Positions 36,000 through 46,902 of a stretch of DNA of 64,000 nucleotides are shown in pieces (position 1 is the stretch's first letter; each line of letters opens with the position of its first letter). Both the position numbers and the translations under genes were made by a program. The notes under the pieces were generated by a model. It searched no databases. It saw only the letters and a program-made list of their open reading frames with translations, and was not told the DNA's origin. The DNA is from Telmatactis stephensoni (lineage: Eukaryota > Cnidaria > Anthozoa > Actiniaria > Isophelliidae). The DNA is taken from NCBI GenBank assembly GCA_029948255.1, contig JALIZF010001022.1, positions 62,001 to 126,000 of the forward strand. Reading direction: 5' to 3'.

Positions 36000-36808
36000 T
36001 AGCCATTTCTAATAGAAAGTGAAGTGCTGCGAGCAGAAAACAGCTGGTGTATCCACGTTAGCAGAACTGTTCCCCTAAAACTCACGAAAGTACACCGCTT
36101 TCTCTGATATATGAAATGTTTCTTGTCTATCTCTCGTGCGTTGTGTGACGAACACTGCTAGTTGACCTTCAATGTTGAACTACAAAACATAATTCTCCAG
36201 GATCAGTGTCGGACACACACAGTTCAAAATATTTAGCACTTTGAGTAAAAGCAATTTTTCAAACAATCACAAACGGCTAGCGTTGGCAATGATTATAAAA
36301 CTAACTGATTTTAAAAAGCTAGTTGTACGTTGCATCACGGTCAAAGATACCGCATTGTCTACTGTACTATTTGACACTTTAGATTAAACGAATGATAAAT
36401 ACAATTCCATCACATACAAAGTATAAAATTTTCTTTCATGAGGTAACCAAATATATTACAGAGATTCTCAGCGCGACCTCACTTCATACTTATTATCTTG
36501 GCTTGAATTGATTCGGCCCGTAGACGAGCTTCGATTCGAACAGTAATACGCAAAATGACCCGTAACGGAACATTGCCCTCTCGAAAAATATCACTTAGCA
36601 TTTTGTAACCTTCATTTATACTTCGAGAAACATAAAACCTCTCGAATGGAATCGCACAGGAATCCCAATTCATCCCTGTGACGTCAAGGTTCGCCATGAA
36701 CATACCACCGTACATAAAAATCGAGTTCGTGGATCAATATTAAGGTGACGTCATAAATCGCAGAGGAATCCCACACCAAGAATAGTGTTGCTGCTCGCTT
36801 CGCTCCCA
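36000..36808. other. Second insert in the old gypsy copy
   Basis: It separates the GPF-like module from the acidic linker. A minus-strand frame at 36715-36479 (78 codons, ending VRIEARLRAESIQAKIISMK) has plausible protein composition but no recognised domain. Short inverted words (CTGCGAGCAG near 36030 and CTGCTCGC near 36790) may mark the ends. Confidence 0.3.
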
Positions 36809-37266
36809 GCAATGATCCTAATGACCGACCTATCGAACCACCTGCCGACCTTGACGACAACGACAATCAATGCTTATGCAGTGACGAAATACCAGACGAC
36901 AGTTTTGAAAACACAGACACACCAACTGGTTTTGCACAAACACAACAGTCTACTCGTACTGATAATCAAACTCCACAACCGGATACAGCTCATGCACATT
37001 CACACACTGCTGTTGACAATGACAATGACTCTGACAATGATCCACTTTCTACTGAACACAATGAAGTCGACACTGAAACGAAAGACAATGATACTGATGA
37101 AATTGATGACATTTATCAGGCCGAAAAACTACTCAAAAAGCGTGTTCGTAAAGGAAAACTCAGTATTTAGTACTTTGGGCCAATTGCTCCAGGAAAGATG
37201 CTACCTGGGAACCAGAAGAGCACATTCTTGATAAGGGATTGATCACTGAATGTAACTCATCTTAAC

Positions 37267-37775
37267 CTTTTTTATCTTATTGTAGTCTTTCTCTCTCTTT
37301 CTCTGTTTTTTTTTTTTAATTTTTGCTCATTCATCATATCCACAGTAACAACATGTATCTTGACACCATTTTTTACACGCATTGCTATTGGATTGCCAGT
37401 CTGCTATTTCACACCATGAGGGTATTGATATTGGATGGCCAGTCTGCCTACTCACACCTTTGGGCTTCCAGTCTACACCATTCACAATTTTATCATACCT
37501 ATTGCATCTTCATTATCAAAATATAGAAAAATAACGACAATTAAGAAAATGTTGTTAACTAAAGTTCATGCTAGTATATATTAAAAAGTTCATCCAGTTC
37601 TTCTCACTCAATGTCCTCAAAAAATGCAGGTGGCCCCTCATTGTTTCTTTTTTCTCTATAGTCTTGAGTTTGCTGTTCTGTGAAGCGTCGTCCTTGGTTT
37701 TGACTGGTGCCAACTTGCGGTTTCTTTGGATAGGGGTCATACCGTTTCTGGGAATTTTTAACCACCATTCTGTTA
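37267..37775. other. No gene seen
   Basis: An AT-rich spacer between the old gypsy copy and the TIR of the ISL2EU-like element. It has a T-rich run at about 37290-37320 and a direct repeat of ATTGGATTGCCAGTCTGC-like sequence near 37385 and 37430. Confidence 0.5.
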
Positions 37776-37908
37776 TACACGCTATGCACAATACGTCGTT
37801 TGAGTCGGGGCCTGGTAACGAGTCACGTCGAAACGAGGCTGGTCAGCCATCGATGTGAAGTTTTCCCGGTATGTTTTTACTGTTCCGCTTGAAAAATAAT
37901 GTCCAAAC

Positions 37909-40057
37909 ATGGATCTTTCTGAGGAAGATATACCTGGAGCTGCCTTGAATGGAAGATCACCTGAACAATTAAAGGTGGATGAGCTTCAATTCTGGCTAAA
38001 ATGTCGTGGAGATAGTTGTAAAGGCTTAAAACCTAAGGCTCAACTTGTCAAAAGGTAAGATTGTGCAAACATGGCGCGAACTGTCACTTGAATATTTTCC
38101 TCTATGTTTTGGCGTAAAAAGCGACCATTATATACAGTAGGCTATGTAAAACAACCCAAGAGATCAAAATAAGAAGGCAAAGTGATTTTAGACTAAATAA
38201 CAGCAGGCAAAGCAGCATTAAATGACTCGTAGTTTTTGACACCTCAAAGGCTGAGAAATTTCTGTCTCGTTCAGTCCAGCAAAAGATCGTTTTATAAGAA
38301 AGCACTTTTTATTTTCAAAGGGTGGAAGAATATATCAATACTGGACACGACAAGAAGATAATTGATCCGGATCCAAATCAAATATATTCTAAAAGAAAAC
38401 AAAGGCAAAAACAACTACATGTACAAGACGACAAGACTACAGACTGCTCATTAAAGTTCCCAGACAATGGATGGTCTACCAACCTAGAGCGAATGCCTAT
38501 GTTTTCTAAAGCCGAGATGAACATTCATATTTCTAAAACTGGTAAGAAAGTAGATCCGAAAAAGCACCAGCATTCAGTTCCCACTGCTTTACGAAAAGCA
38601 AAATCATTTCTAAACGACGAATACTTAAAGGACATAAAGGCAACAAGTAATAGTAACTTATTTTTTGTTAAATCTTTGTGCCATCACAGTTATAAAAAGA
38701 ATGATCCACCACATCATTTGAACATTGCACTCTGCTTAGTCACTGGAGAAGTTAAATACGCAAACTGTTCATGTGTGGCAGGAAAACTTGGTTTTTGTAA
38801 TCATGTACTAGCTCTTATGATGCAGCTATGCAAGTTCACCTTGTATGAGTGCAAAGATACTAGAGATCTGGATAAAGAGGAGGATATGAATCCCAAACTT
38901 GCCTGTACTTCCTCACTTCAGCTCTGGCACAAAGTTGGGAGAGGAGATAACATAACACCAAAACCAGTTATGGACTTGGTAATTAAAAAGACCAAGGTAA
39001 ATGACTCCACCAGCACTTGCACTTCTTCTAACAAACCTGATGGCTCAATGTTTGATTTATGAAGCCAGGAACAGTATTGTGACACAAAAGAATGATGAAA
39101 TCCAGCTGAAGGTCAGACCTGCTAAATATCAATCCTAATATGATATTGGCACAAATAATTTCTCCCACAGATTTGGCAGAGTACATAGATATCAAGTTTG
39201 GGAAAAGTCCAAAAGGTTCATTTGCCCTCTACCAGCTCACCTTTTCTGTGATATTTATGCATTGACAAGAAATTCTTCTGAAGCCAGAAATGATTTGCAG
39301 TATCCACAGTTTCCTCTATATGATATAAATGAATATGCAATACCAGAACAGTTAGACACCCAAGAAAAGAACCTACTGGAACTTTTAAGAGTTGACAAGG
39401 AGAAACTAAACAGTATTGAAGAGAAAACACAGACAGTCCGAATCCGAAGCATGGAAAAATGAGCGGAGATTTAGGTTAACAACCTCAAATTTTCAAAGAT
39501 TTGCTGTCGTCTGCGCCAACACAACACTCTTGTTGATTCTTTACTGCATCCAAAACAATTTTATTCAAGGCACACTCTACATGGCCCGACATATGAACCA
39601 ATAGCCTTAAGGACAGTATGAAAAATACATTTTTTTAACAAGAAGACCCATAAAGCTAACAAGGTCGGGTTTAGTGGTTTGTATTGACTTACCTTTTGTA
39701 GGATCTACACCAGATGGAAGGTGATAGACATTGGGTGTGAGAAGCATTTTGGACTGGTTGAAGTAAAATTTCCTGCAACAAAGTTCCGAGTGACCCCCCT
39801 TGATGCTTGTTCTGATAGTAGTTTCTTCTGTGAAAACATTCAAGGAAAACCAAAGCTCAAGAAAAATAATCGCTACTACTATCAGGTTCAAGGCCAAATG
39901 GGGGTCACCAAGGCTGACTGGTGTGACTTTGTTTGTGTATACATCGCTGGGAATGAGCATTCAAAGAATAAAGCGAGATGATCAGTTTTGGAGTACTACC
40001 AGGAGAAAACTTAAGACATTTTATTTTGATCACTTCTTAAAAACAAGCTGCTTCTGA
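37909..40057 (+). pseudogene. SAP-SWIM-YqaJ nuclease gene of the ISL2EU-like element, decayed
   Basis: Exon 1 (37909-38054) begins MDLSEEDIPG and encodes most of a SAP motif. The GTAAGA donor joins in phase to exon 2 at 38321. Exon 2 runs openly to TGA at 39060 and has a SWIM zinc finger (CSCVAGKLGFCNH, near 38768). Later pieces in several frames match the YqaJ-type PD-(D/E)xK nuclease: NERRFRLTTSNFQRFA near 39460, STPDGR near 39708 and GLVEVKFPATKF near 39758, then a QVQGQMGVTKADWCDFVCVY block. At least one stop and several frameshifts separate them. AATAAA is at 40081. The nuclease is thought to help integration or repair during transposition; that role is inferred from the family pairing. 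Confidence 0.8.
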
Positions 40058-40086
40058 ATACTCCAAAGAAAACGATGAACAATAAA

Positions 40087-40867
40087 AAGTTGAACTGAAA
40101 CCATTCAAAAGGGTACAAAGTGAAAAAGCACCTGCCATAGATACTAAAATAATGTTGCAATGTTAATAAAAGACAACAGTGTAAATACTATCAAAACACT
40201 ATTGACCAGTAGAGTACAAACACTGAAGCATGTAAAACTTATCACTATTAGCAGGACTAGCACCAAGTAAAAAAAAAGAAAACAATAGCATTTGCGTAAA
40301 ATATCAGTATTTACTATAATGGAGTGGTAACTATTGCACACTTTTAGTCTTTGTACTCTTCAATTTTAAATGGTTCTATTTGACAACAGGCTGTCTATCA
40401 TAATGATTGATTCATAAAAAATATAGATGTTTTGAATTATTATGCCACTTACAATTAATTGAAACAATTTTCTAATTTAACAATTGTATTTAGAATGGTT
40501 TTCATTAACCCATGAACACACTTTAGTGTAGTACACCCTTATCCCATTGCTTTCTTTTGTTTCCATTTGACTATTACACTTAAACTAATACACTTTGTTT
40601 CACGGGTTAGTGAAGACCACTCTTTTATATTTATTAATACTAATTTATTGAATAAAACAAAATGAGCAAAAAAGTGAAACAATATATAGATAATGAGGTT
40701 TGTTTGTTGAAGGACTTTCAATAAAAATGACCTAAGTGACTTTTTGTTTATGTCCAAATATTATATCACAGGGAAGTCCAGCAATACCATTTTCAATCAT
40801 TAATTTGAGAAGACTTGAGAAATTATCTAAAAATTCACTTCAGCCATTTTCATGGGCAATCCTTAAA
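40087..40867. other. Spacer between the convergent transposon genes
   Basis: AT-rich with no supported gene. It would hold the 3' untranslated ends of both genes. Confidence 0.6.
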
Positions 40868-42475
40868 TTATACAGAGATCAGAGGGTCCTGAGCATTACA
40901 AAGAAAAGCACAAACCCCCCACATAAGGTTTGCAACTCCAACTAAGTTAAGAGGAAAATCTCCTTGCCAAATCCTGAAGTTTTTAATTCTGTTGATAGCA
41001 CGTTCTATATGGACTCTAACACTTGCAATGGTTTGTGTTTTTAAAACTTCCTCTGCAGACATCTGAGTATTTCCTTCAAGGAATGGAGGAATATTGAGAG
41101 AGACTCCTAAGGGCAAAAGGTCCTCGATTGTAAAACCCTTGTCAGCCATGACACTGTCTCCAGATTCAAATGCTTGTTTTAGCAGACCACTTCGAATAAC
41201 AATTTCTCGGTCTGATATGTTCCCTGTATAAAGTTCACTTATGAATGTGATAGCACCACTGGGAGCAATACCAACTAACGCTTTGAAAGTTTGGTGGTTT
41301 TTATATGAGCTAAACAGTTCAGTATTAACTAGCAAGCTGCTTGGCATTTCAACTCTTATTTCGGTGCAATCTATGATGATCCGTGTAGTTGGGTAGCTCT
41401 CCTTGAATGCTTCAGGCATGGTTTTCAACACAACATCTTTAGTGGGCCAGATATTGATTTGGCCAAATTTTAAAAACATGTAATTAATCCAAGAAATAAA
41501 GATTCTACTCACAGTTGACTGTGATATACCAAACAGATGTGCTAAATGCTGTTCTTTAAACCCTCTTCTAAGCCTGCACATGACCAAAAAGAACTGATCA
41601 ATTGGCATGAGTTTTCTTGACCTTCCCTTTTTTGCTTCTGAATTTTCTTGTTCTTCTTCGTCATTTTCAACATCCTCATCGACACAACTGTAGAATTCAG
41701 CTGGAACATCTCGTTTATTTGAGCAATATCTTAGGTTTTCTCCTTTCACTCCAACGTTAAGAAATTTAAATATTGCCATAAACGTATCGAAATTTGGAAA
41801 TCCTGTATAAAATGAAATATTTTCATTGGAATTAAATCGATCCAACGTAAAGATCACTGACAGTAAACTTTCCAATTCCTCTTTGAGTTGCTGAACTTCT
41901 TTTTCTCTATCAATCTTTTCCTGCTTAGCTGTTTTGTTTTCAAGACAAACCTTACGATACTGCTGTTCGAGTTGTTCGTACTCGGCACTCTTTTGACTGA
42001 AGTTGTCTTCAAGAACAGCAAATTTTTCATTTAGAGTACTATTGATTGCTTTCAGGTCGTTTATTTCTTCCTCCAACCAATCTTCCACTGGATTGACCGA
42101 CTCAACAACTTCAAAAGAATCAATATCAGTATCAACACGTGTACTAGTGTCTGGGTTGGACGACTGACGGTCTTTTGGAGCCTTTCTTTTACGAGGAGAC
42201 TCAATCGACCAGGCAAATTTACTCGGCACACTGCCCTTTTTCAATGTTACTATTCCATTTAGAGACTTTTTCAACTCAGTTGGCCGAAAGTGCCGAGAAC
42301 AAACTTTAGTTTTAGGCTTCAAATCGAAGTCATTTCCCGGGTCTCGTCGTATAGCTGTGATCCATTTCTTTTTAAGTTCTTCTGATTTGGGGAAATTGAA
42401 GTAAGAAATCTTCTCACCAGTTGACGAGCGATATCCTTTGAGTGTGCACTGAGGAACACAGCAGTGTTGTGGCAT
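40868..42475 (-). CDS. THAP-domain DDE transposase (ISL2EU/DDE_4 type), intact
   Basis: A single 535-residue exon starts at the ATG at 42475. The THAP zinc domain (residues 1-87) has C6, C10, C59 and H62 as ligands and GSVPSKF in the AVPTIF-box position. A Lys/Arg cluster follows (residues 94-103). A coiled coil spans about 130-205. A helix-turn-helix (FGISQSTVSRIF, 315-326) precedes the catalytic domain, where D369 (IIIDCTE), D445 (VMADKGF) and E491 (VHIERAI) form the DDE triad. The THAP domain should bind the inverted repeats, and the DDE domain cuts and joins DNA. The reading frame has no break, so the enzyme may be active. Confidence 0.9.
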   Translation of the reverse strand: MPQHCCVPQCTLKGYRSSTGEKISYFNFPKSEELKKKWITAIRRDPGNDFDLKPKTKVCSRHFRPTELKKSLNGIVTLKKGSVPSKFAWSIESPRKRKAPKDRQSSNPDTSTRVDTDIDSFEVVESVNPVEDWLEEEINDLKAINSTLNEKFAVLEDNFSQKSAEYEQLEQQYRKVCLENKTAKQEKIDREKEVQQLKEELESLLSVIFTLDRFNSNENISFYTGFPNFDTFMAIFKFLNVGVKGENLRYCSNKRDVPAEFYSCVDEDVENDEEEQENSEAKKGRSRKLMPIDQFFLVMCRLRRGFKEQHLAHLFGISQSTVSRIFISWINYMFLKFGQINIWPTKDVVLKTMPEAFKESYPTTRIIIDCTEIRVEMPSSLLVNTELFSSYKNHQTFKALVGIAPSGAITFISELYTGNISDREIVIRSGLLKQAFESGDSVMADKGFTIEDLLPLGVSLNIPPFLEGNTQMSAEEVLKTQTIASVRVHIERAINRIKNFRIWQGDFPLNLVGVANLMWGVCAFLCNAQDPLISV

Positions 42476-42629
42476 TTTAAACTAATTTTAAGGTGCTATT
42501 ATGATGAGTACACGAAAGACGCCATACTTGTAAACAGAAAACAAAGCGAACGATGGCTGACCAGCCTCGTTTTGAAGCCACCCGTTACCAGGCCCCGACT
42601 CAAACGACGTATTGTGCATAGCGTGTATA

Positions 42630-43328
42630 CCTCTGTTCCTTTTGCTTATTGAAAGTCCTTTGAGCCAGACGACCCAGTTAGCAGGTAATTAACGTTACTA
42701 ATAAATAAAACTCTAAAACAATGAACACGAAGATGTACATTTCGCAAGACTTCAGGTCGTGTGGCTACATCAATTAATAAACCAAGAAAAAAATTGTTCA
42801 AATTAATAGAAATACAAGAAACATTGTCTATGCCATTATAAACACTGTGTAACTGAAAACAAGACTATGATAAAAAAGGTTTTTTTGTACTACTGATCGA
42901 TTGGTACAATATAAAAGCTGAAGCAAAACGATTTGAATTGCGTACTGATTCCTGTAGCAACTTTCATAATTTTGACTTTATTTTCATTATATTAGTATGT
43001 AATGAAAATTAAAAATAGAATGGGAAAATGACGTCATTCTGAGATAAAAATAGAATGTACCCCAATACCTCATACCTCACGGGACCCGGGCTTCTCGGGT
43101 TAATCATTGTGAAATAGTGAGTGAGAAAAAATGACATCATATTTGAGATAAAAATAGAATGTACCTCAAGTGTGAGAGCATGTTCACGGATGGTCTCACA
43201 TTTCTTTTAACTGAACACATGGATGATCACGTGTTTTTGTAACTAATCACATAGTCTGAACTTTTGGCGCAATATTCAAGTTACCGTTGGAGAATCCAGT
43301 GTAGTTATCACTGTAAGAGGAGAAAGTT
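42630..43328. other. No gene seen
   Basis: It contains a direct repeat, GAGATAAAAATAGAATGTAC, at about 43039 and 43138. There is otherwise no recognisable structure. Confidence 0.5.
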
Positions 43329-43604
43329 ATGGAGGTGAAAATAGAAGAAACTAAATTAAGAATTGAAGTGGAAGGAAGGTATATTAAATGTACCTTTGAA
43401 GAGTGGGAAACTTTAGAAGACATTATTCGAAGAAAATTACAAGAACAGAGAGAGTGCAGACATACATGGGAGAGAGAATGTATAAATGATCTGAATGAAA
43501 ACGCTAGATTCCCCTGGGAGATGACGAATCATTTGAAGAAATTCAAGATGAAGAAAACTTTGACAACAAAAACACAAACTTCGCTTGGAGTGTCAAAGAC
43601 CTGA
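43329..43604 (+). CDS. Unrecognised charged ORF before the retroelement nest
   Basis: The ATG in AGTTATGGAG context opens 91 codons. The protein is highly charged (KIEETKLRIEVEGRYIKC, then EEWETLEDIIRRKL) and predicted helical. It directly precedes sequence shared with the older retroelement copies (GGAGTGTCAAAGA at 43588 also occurs near 45527). It may therefore be a mobile-element accessory frame fused to a deleted copy. No family is recognised. Confidence 0.35.
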   Translation: MEVKIEETKLRIEVEGRYIKCTFEEWETLEDIIRRKLQEQRECRHTWERECINDLNENARFPWEMTNHLKKFKMKKTLTTKTQTSLGVSKT

Positions 43605-45402
43605 ACATGGAGCATTTGTGACAAGTGGCTCGCAGAGCACAAAACAACCCCTCGGTAAGTATAAAAAAGACATTTATCGATTCCCTTTCACACAAACATT
43701 AACAAGAAAATATCGTAGACTAAAGTTTCTAATAGCTTAAAGCTAGTATTGCGACACAAAAAGTACAAAAAAGGAACAAGTAAGGCTGCAAATTTTCTTG
43801 ACAATACGCCACCAGAGAGCCTTTATAATGAGTCTTTCATTGCACTTATATCTCATTGCCTAATCATAATTTATTTTTACCAGTGTCACATGGACGGCTA
43901 TTTCGTATAAGGTTATATTATAGATCGCTTTTAGCATGGAATTGCGGAACGCGCTCTGACACAATATACTTTACGCAAGAGAACTCAGGAGTTGTCACAC
44001 TGCCTGAGCACTTTAATACATTTTTGGTGCTCTGTTTGGTTGACCTCACAAATGGCCAAAGGCCTTATTATATTATGGATGAAGACCAAATACAACTTAT
44101 CGCAATATGCGGATTTTTGGGCATACATAGCAATTGGGTAGCTTCTCAGTTACCGAATTTTGAGGACCTGCCTAATGGCTATGAACATTTGCGACATGTT
44201 TTCATTTACACTTTGTATGAAAACGGGTATTCTTCTTTAGCCAAATATTATTGTGTATCGGATGAGCAGCGTGACCTCCTGACTTCTTCATCCAACTTGC
44301 AATCATTTGGAATGTTTAGTAAGTTTTTATGTAAATTTACAATTTCGGAGTAATTTCCAGTACACCTTATTAGTTACTTTCTGCTTACATATTTTTTTTC
44401 TTTTATCTTTCCGGTTAAGCATGAGCACTCAAATTCCACCATGCGAAATCTGCAACAAGGTGGTATACACCTTGAACCCTCACCCACTAACAACGTTAAC
44501 GTGTTGTGGGTACGGGGTGCACGAACTTTGTTTAAATGACGCGCTTTGCCGGAGGGGGCGGGAGTGCCCGGTTTGCGAACGGCCGATTCGGCCAACAAAC
44601 AACCCAAACCCCCCCTCCAGGACCCGACGGTCCCTGGCCAATTCAATATCACTACTTTACATACGACCCTCGACCAGAAAGGCGTTGGGCTCGTGCCCGT
44701 GCCTATTGCAAGGCGTGGGGACTTAACCTGGTGGGGCCTTTCCCCACTAATTAATTAATTTTCTAAGTTGTGTTGTAATTTTTTTTTCTACGTGTGTATG
44801 CAAGGTGGTGTACACCTTGAACCTCAACTCCCTAACCAATCTTACATGTTGTGGTTACGGGGTGCACAAACTGTGTTTGAATGATGCGCATGTTGCAGAA
44901 TTCTGAATATTGGAAGAACGTTGTCTCAAGGTAATTAAACCATTTTTTAATAATATTTATGTGCACTTTTTATGGATATAATTCTTGTAAAAAACATTTA
45001 AATCCACCATTTTTGCAAAGACATTATAAGTATCGTATACAAAAAAGACACCCACTTCCTATATTTTGCAATTTTTTTCTTCGTATGTACTTGTATTGAT
45101 TTTTACCGTGTTAAGTGGAGTTTTTATCTAATTCTAATGTCATTCTTATACTTTGATCATTTTCTTCAATGTCTTTTCAAGTAGAGTGTTTATCTTTTTT
45201 ATTTTAACTTCCATGCTTTTTGTTTTATACTATCCCAGTTTATCTGAATTTAGAGTTTTTTGTACTTCAACCGTTTCCTCAATATTTTTCGAAGAGATAG
45301 AGCTCTTTGTTTTTTTAATTCACCTTCAATGTTTTTTTCATTGTACACACTTATAATGTAAAATGTGTTGTGCATATTTTTTCCTTCTGTTATTTTCCAA
45401 TT
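43588..45402 (+). pseudogene. Older retroelement copy 1: ORF-A and RING-like remnants
   Basis: It shares about 220 bp with 45580-45808, including a GTAAGT donor at 43654. It then has a broken version of the accessory ORF-A (about 43790-44353). One base is missing near 43855, and the frame from LFLPVSHGRLFRI onward is intact. The RING-like frame starts at ATG 44421 after a pyrimidine tract. It keeps CEIC, TCCGYGVHELC and CRRGRECPVC, but a frame change in a C7 run near 44606 is needed to reach the conserved tail (PERRWARARAYCKAW, to 44754). A partial second RING copy follows at 44797-44900. No envelope part is present. The rest to 45402 is AT-rich and without a gene. Confidence 0.8.
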
Positions 45403-45612
45403 ATGTCACACGTTAAGCGCGTCTTGGCTGATTCCTCAACAGACCTTCACCAACCCGCAAGTCTGTTTGAAAGACTTCATTTGAAAACCCTCCCCATACA
45501 ACCTGGTAATCCTCCAGATTCCACTACGGGGAGTGTCAAAGAAATTCAAGCAAGACGGCGAGCGCTGAAGCGTTTGCGACAAGTGGCTCGCAGAGCACAA
45601 AACAACCCCTCG
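45403..45612 (+). CDS. Small arginine-rich retroelement exon ending at a splice donor
   Basis: The ATG opens 70 codons ending exactly at a consensus donor (CCCTCG/GTAAGT). The end of the exon is a basic helix-like segment, ARRRALKRLRQVARRAQ, like the arginine-rich RNA- or DNA-binding motifs of retroviral regulatory proteins. A remnant of the same exon end and donor is in copy 1 (43617-43653), where a CGA codon has become TGA. Its position ahead of ORF-A suggests the first exon of a spliced accessory message in the older subfamily. No clear counterpart is seen in the full-length element. Function is inferred from composition only. Confidence 0.45.
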
Positions 45613-45808
45613 GTAAGTATAAAAAAGACATTTATCGATTCCCTTTCACACAAACATTAACAAGAAAATATCGTAGACTAAAGTTTCTAATAGCTTAAAG
45701 TTAGTATTGCGACACAAAAAGTACAAAAAAGGAACAAGCAAGGCTGTAAATTTTCTTGACAAATTACGCCACCAGAGAGAGCCTTTATAATGAGTCTTTC
45801 ATTGCACT

Positions 45809-46542
45809 TGTAATAGGGCTAAAACAGTCCTAATTTGTAACAAGAGAAGTCCCTAGCTTCAACTACCAAAACAACTAGTTTTCACTCCTGGTTGCTAGGA
45901 GAACAATCTACCCCTGAAGACTGAGTAATTATCGGAACAAAAGGTTTAGGTTTGTTGACCTTGTACAGCACCTCTGTGTCAATAGTTCAAATTGAATCTT
46001 ATTGATCGGAAACTAGAAAGGTTAAGTTTAATTACTCAGAGAACTAGAAATAGATTTGGTACTTCAGCTGTTCGTGAGAACCGGTTTTTGGCACGTGACT
46101 AATAAGGACCTTGGCCTGGAAAAGCACAAGTTAGCGTCATCCCCTACCTTGAGTAAATAACAGACTTTAAGTTAAGAAATATCTACTTGCTTTTGACTAA
46201 GACTTTGGTTTCTATAACTCAGTTTGTTTTGACTCAAATGGGTAAGCGACTGTCATCGACGCTTTGTTAAGTTAATCCCTTAACAAAGACCTTTTGTAGG
46301 TTTACGCTCTCTAGGTCAAAAGCCTTAAGTCAGTTATCGATCTTGAATATTTAATGAGATCTAGCAAAAGTCGTTTGACCAGGTTCATGCCCAGTATGCT
46401 AATTAAAATTATAAATAGGGTTAGCCACTAGCTTAAAAAACACAATCAGTTGACATCAAACTGTACACTAGTTGAACCGACGAATAAAGATCCTTGTACG
46501 CTCTACATTGGTTGTACTCATCTGTAATCTAGCCATACAACA
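45809..46542 (+). repeat. 5' LTR of the full-length Ty3/gypsy element (734 bp)
   Basis: It starts TGTAATAGGG and ends CATACAACA. It holds TATAAATA at 46410-46417 and AATAAA at 46483-46488, so the R region should lie at roughly 46440-46510. It is the same length as the 3' LTR and differs at one visible position (CATACAACA versus CATACGACA at the end). Confidence 0.97.
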
Positions 46543-46902
46543 ATTGGTGGAGCACCTTGGGCAGATTCTAGAGTAAGTTAGTTTGCTTGTGCTGATGATT
46601 TAGCATGTGTAAGTGCGTCGGATTTTTAATGTTAACTGCTATTTTTATGTGTTGATTTTCGTTTCACTGTTGTACACGTACATTTGTACATTCCCTGTGT
46701 TCATATTGGGTTCCTTTTTGTTCTACGTAGACAAAAGATTTTTATTGAGTTTTCTTTACTAAGTTGTATTTTGACAAATTTTCGCCGTGTATCTTAGATC
46801 GGGACGAAACGTTAGTACCGCTAAGAAAGTGTGTGAAAATCCGATTCATACTAGGAAAACTCAAATTGATAAAATGGCAGAATTAGCCGAAACAAACAAC
46901 TT
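46543..46902 (+). promoter_or_regulatory. Leader with primer-binding site
   Basis: ATTGGTGGAGCACCTTGGG follows the 5' LTR directly. The TGG start is the expected complement of a tRNA CCA end, but the tRNA is not identified. An ATG at 46874 opens only 24 codons in a frame different from gag, so either it is an upstream frame or a base has been lost before the gag start. Confidence 0.6.

Larger units (their letters stand above)
34553..37266 (+). pseudogene. Old, broken Ty3/gypsy integrase and chromodomain
   Basis: Three blocks match the integrase of the element at 45809. The zinc-binding part at 34575-34845 (LVVPRGLRHEVLV to VAVDVLGPF) has one zinc-ligand cysteine changed to Phe. The post-catalytic part and GPF-like module span 35503-35996 ([16 protein letters not shown], then KVWVYTLVVP). 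An acidic linker and chromodomain span about 36808-37266 ([10 protein letters not shown], and after a frameshift LVLWANC and ATWEPEEH, ending at TAA). Much of the catalytic core is missing. Several stops and frameshifts are visible. The gaps hold unrelated DNA (34846-35502 and about 36000-36808). Confidence 0.85.
37776..42627. mobile_element. ISL2EU (IS4EU)-like DNA transposon with THAP transposase
   Basis: Terminal inverted repeats share CACGCTATGCACAATACGTC on the left (37778 on) with the exact complement at the right (to about 42627). Inner parts still pair (GTCGGGGCCTGGTAAC; GAGGCTGGTCAGCCATCG). The ends are flanked by TATA/TA on both sides, consistent with a two-base target duplication. 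The two genes are convergent: a SAP/SWIM/YqaJ-nuclease gene on plus and a THAP-DDE transposase on minus. ISL2EU elements are known to encode a transposase plus a YqaJ-like nuclease. The transposase frame is intact and the nuclease gene is not. Confidence 0.85.
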
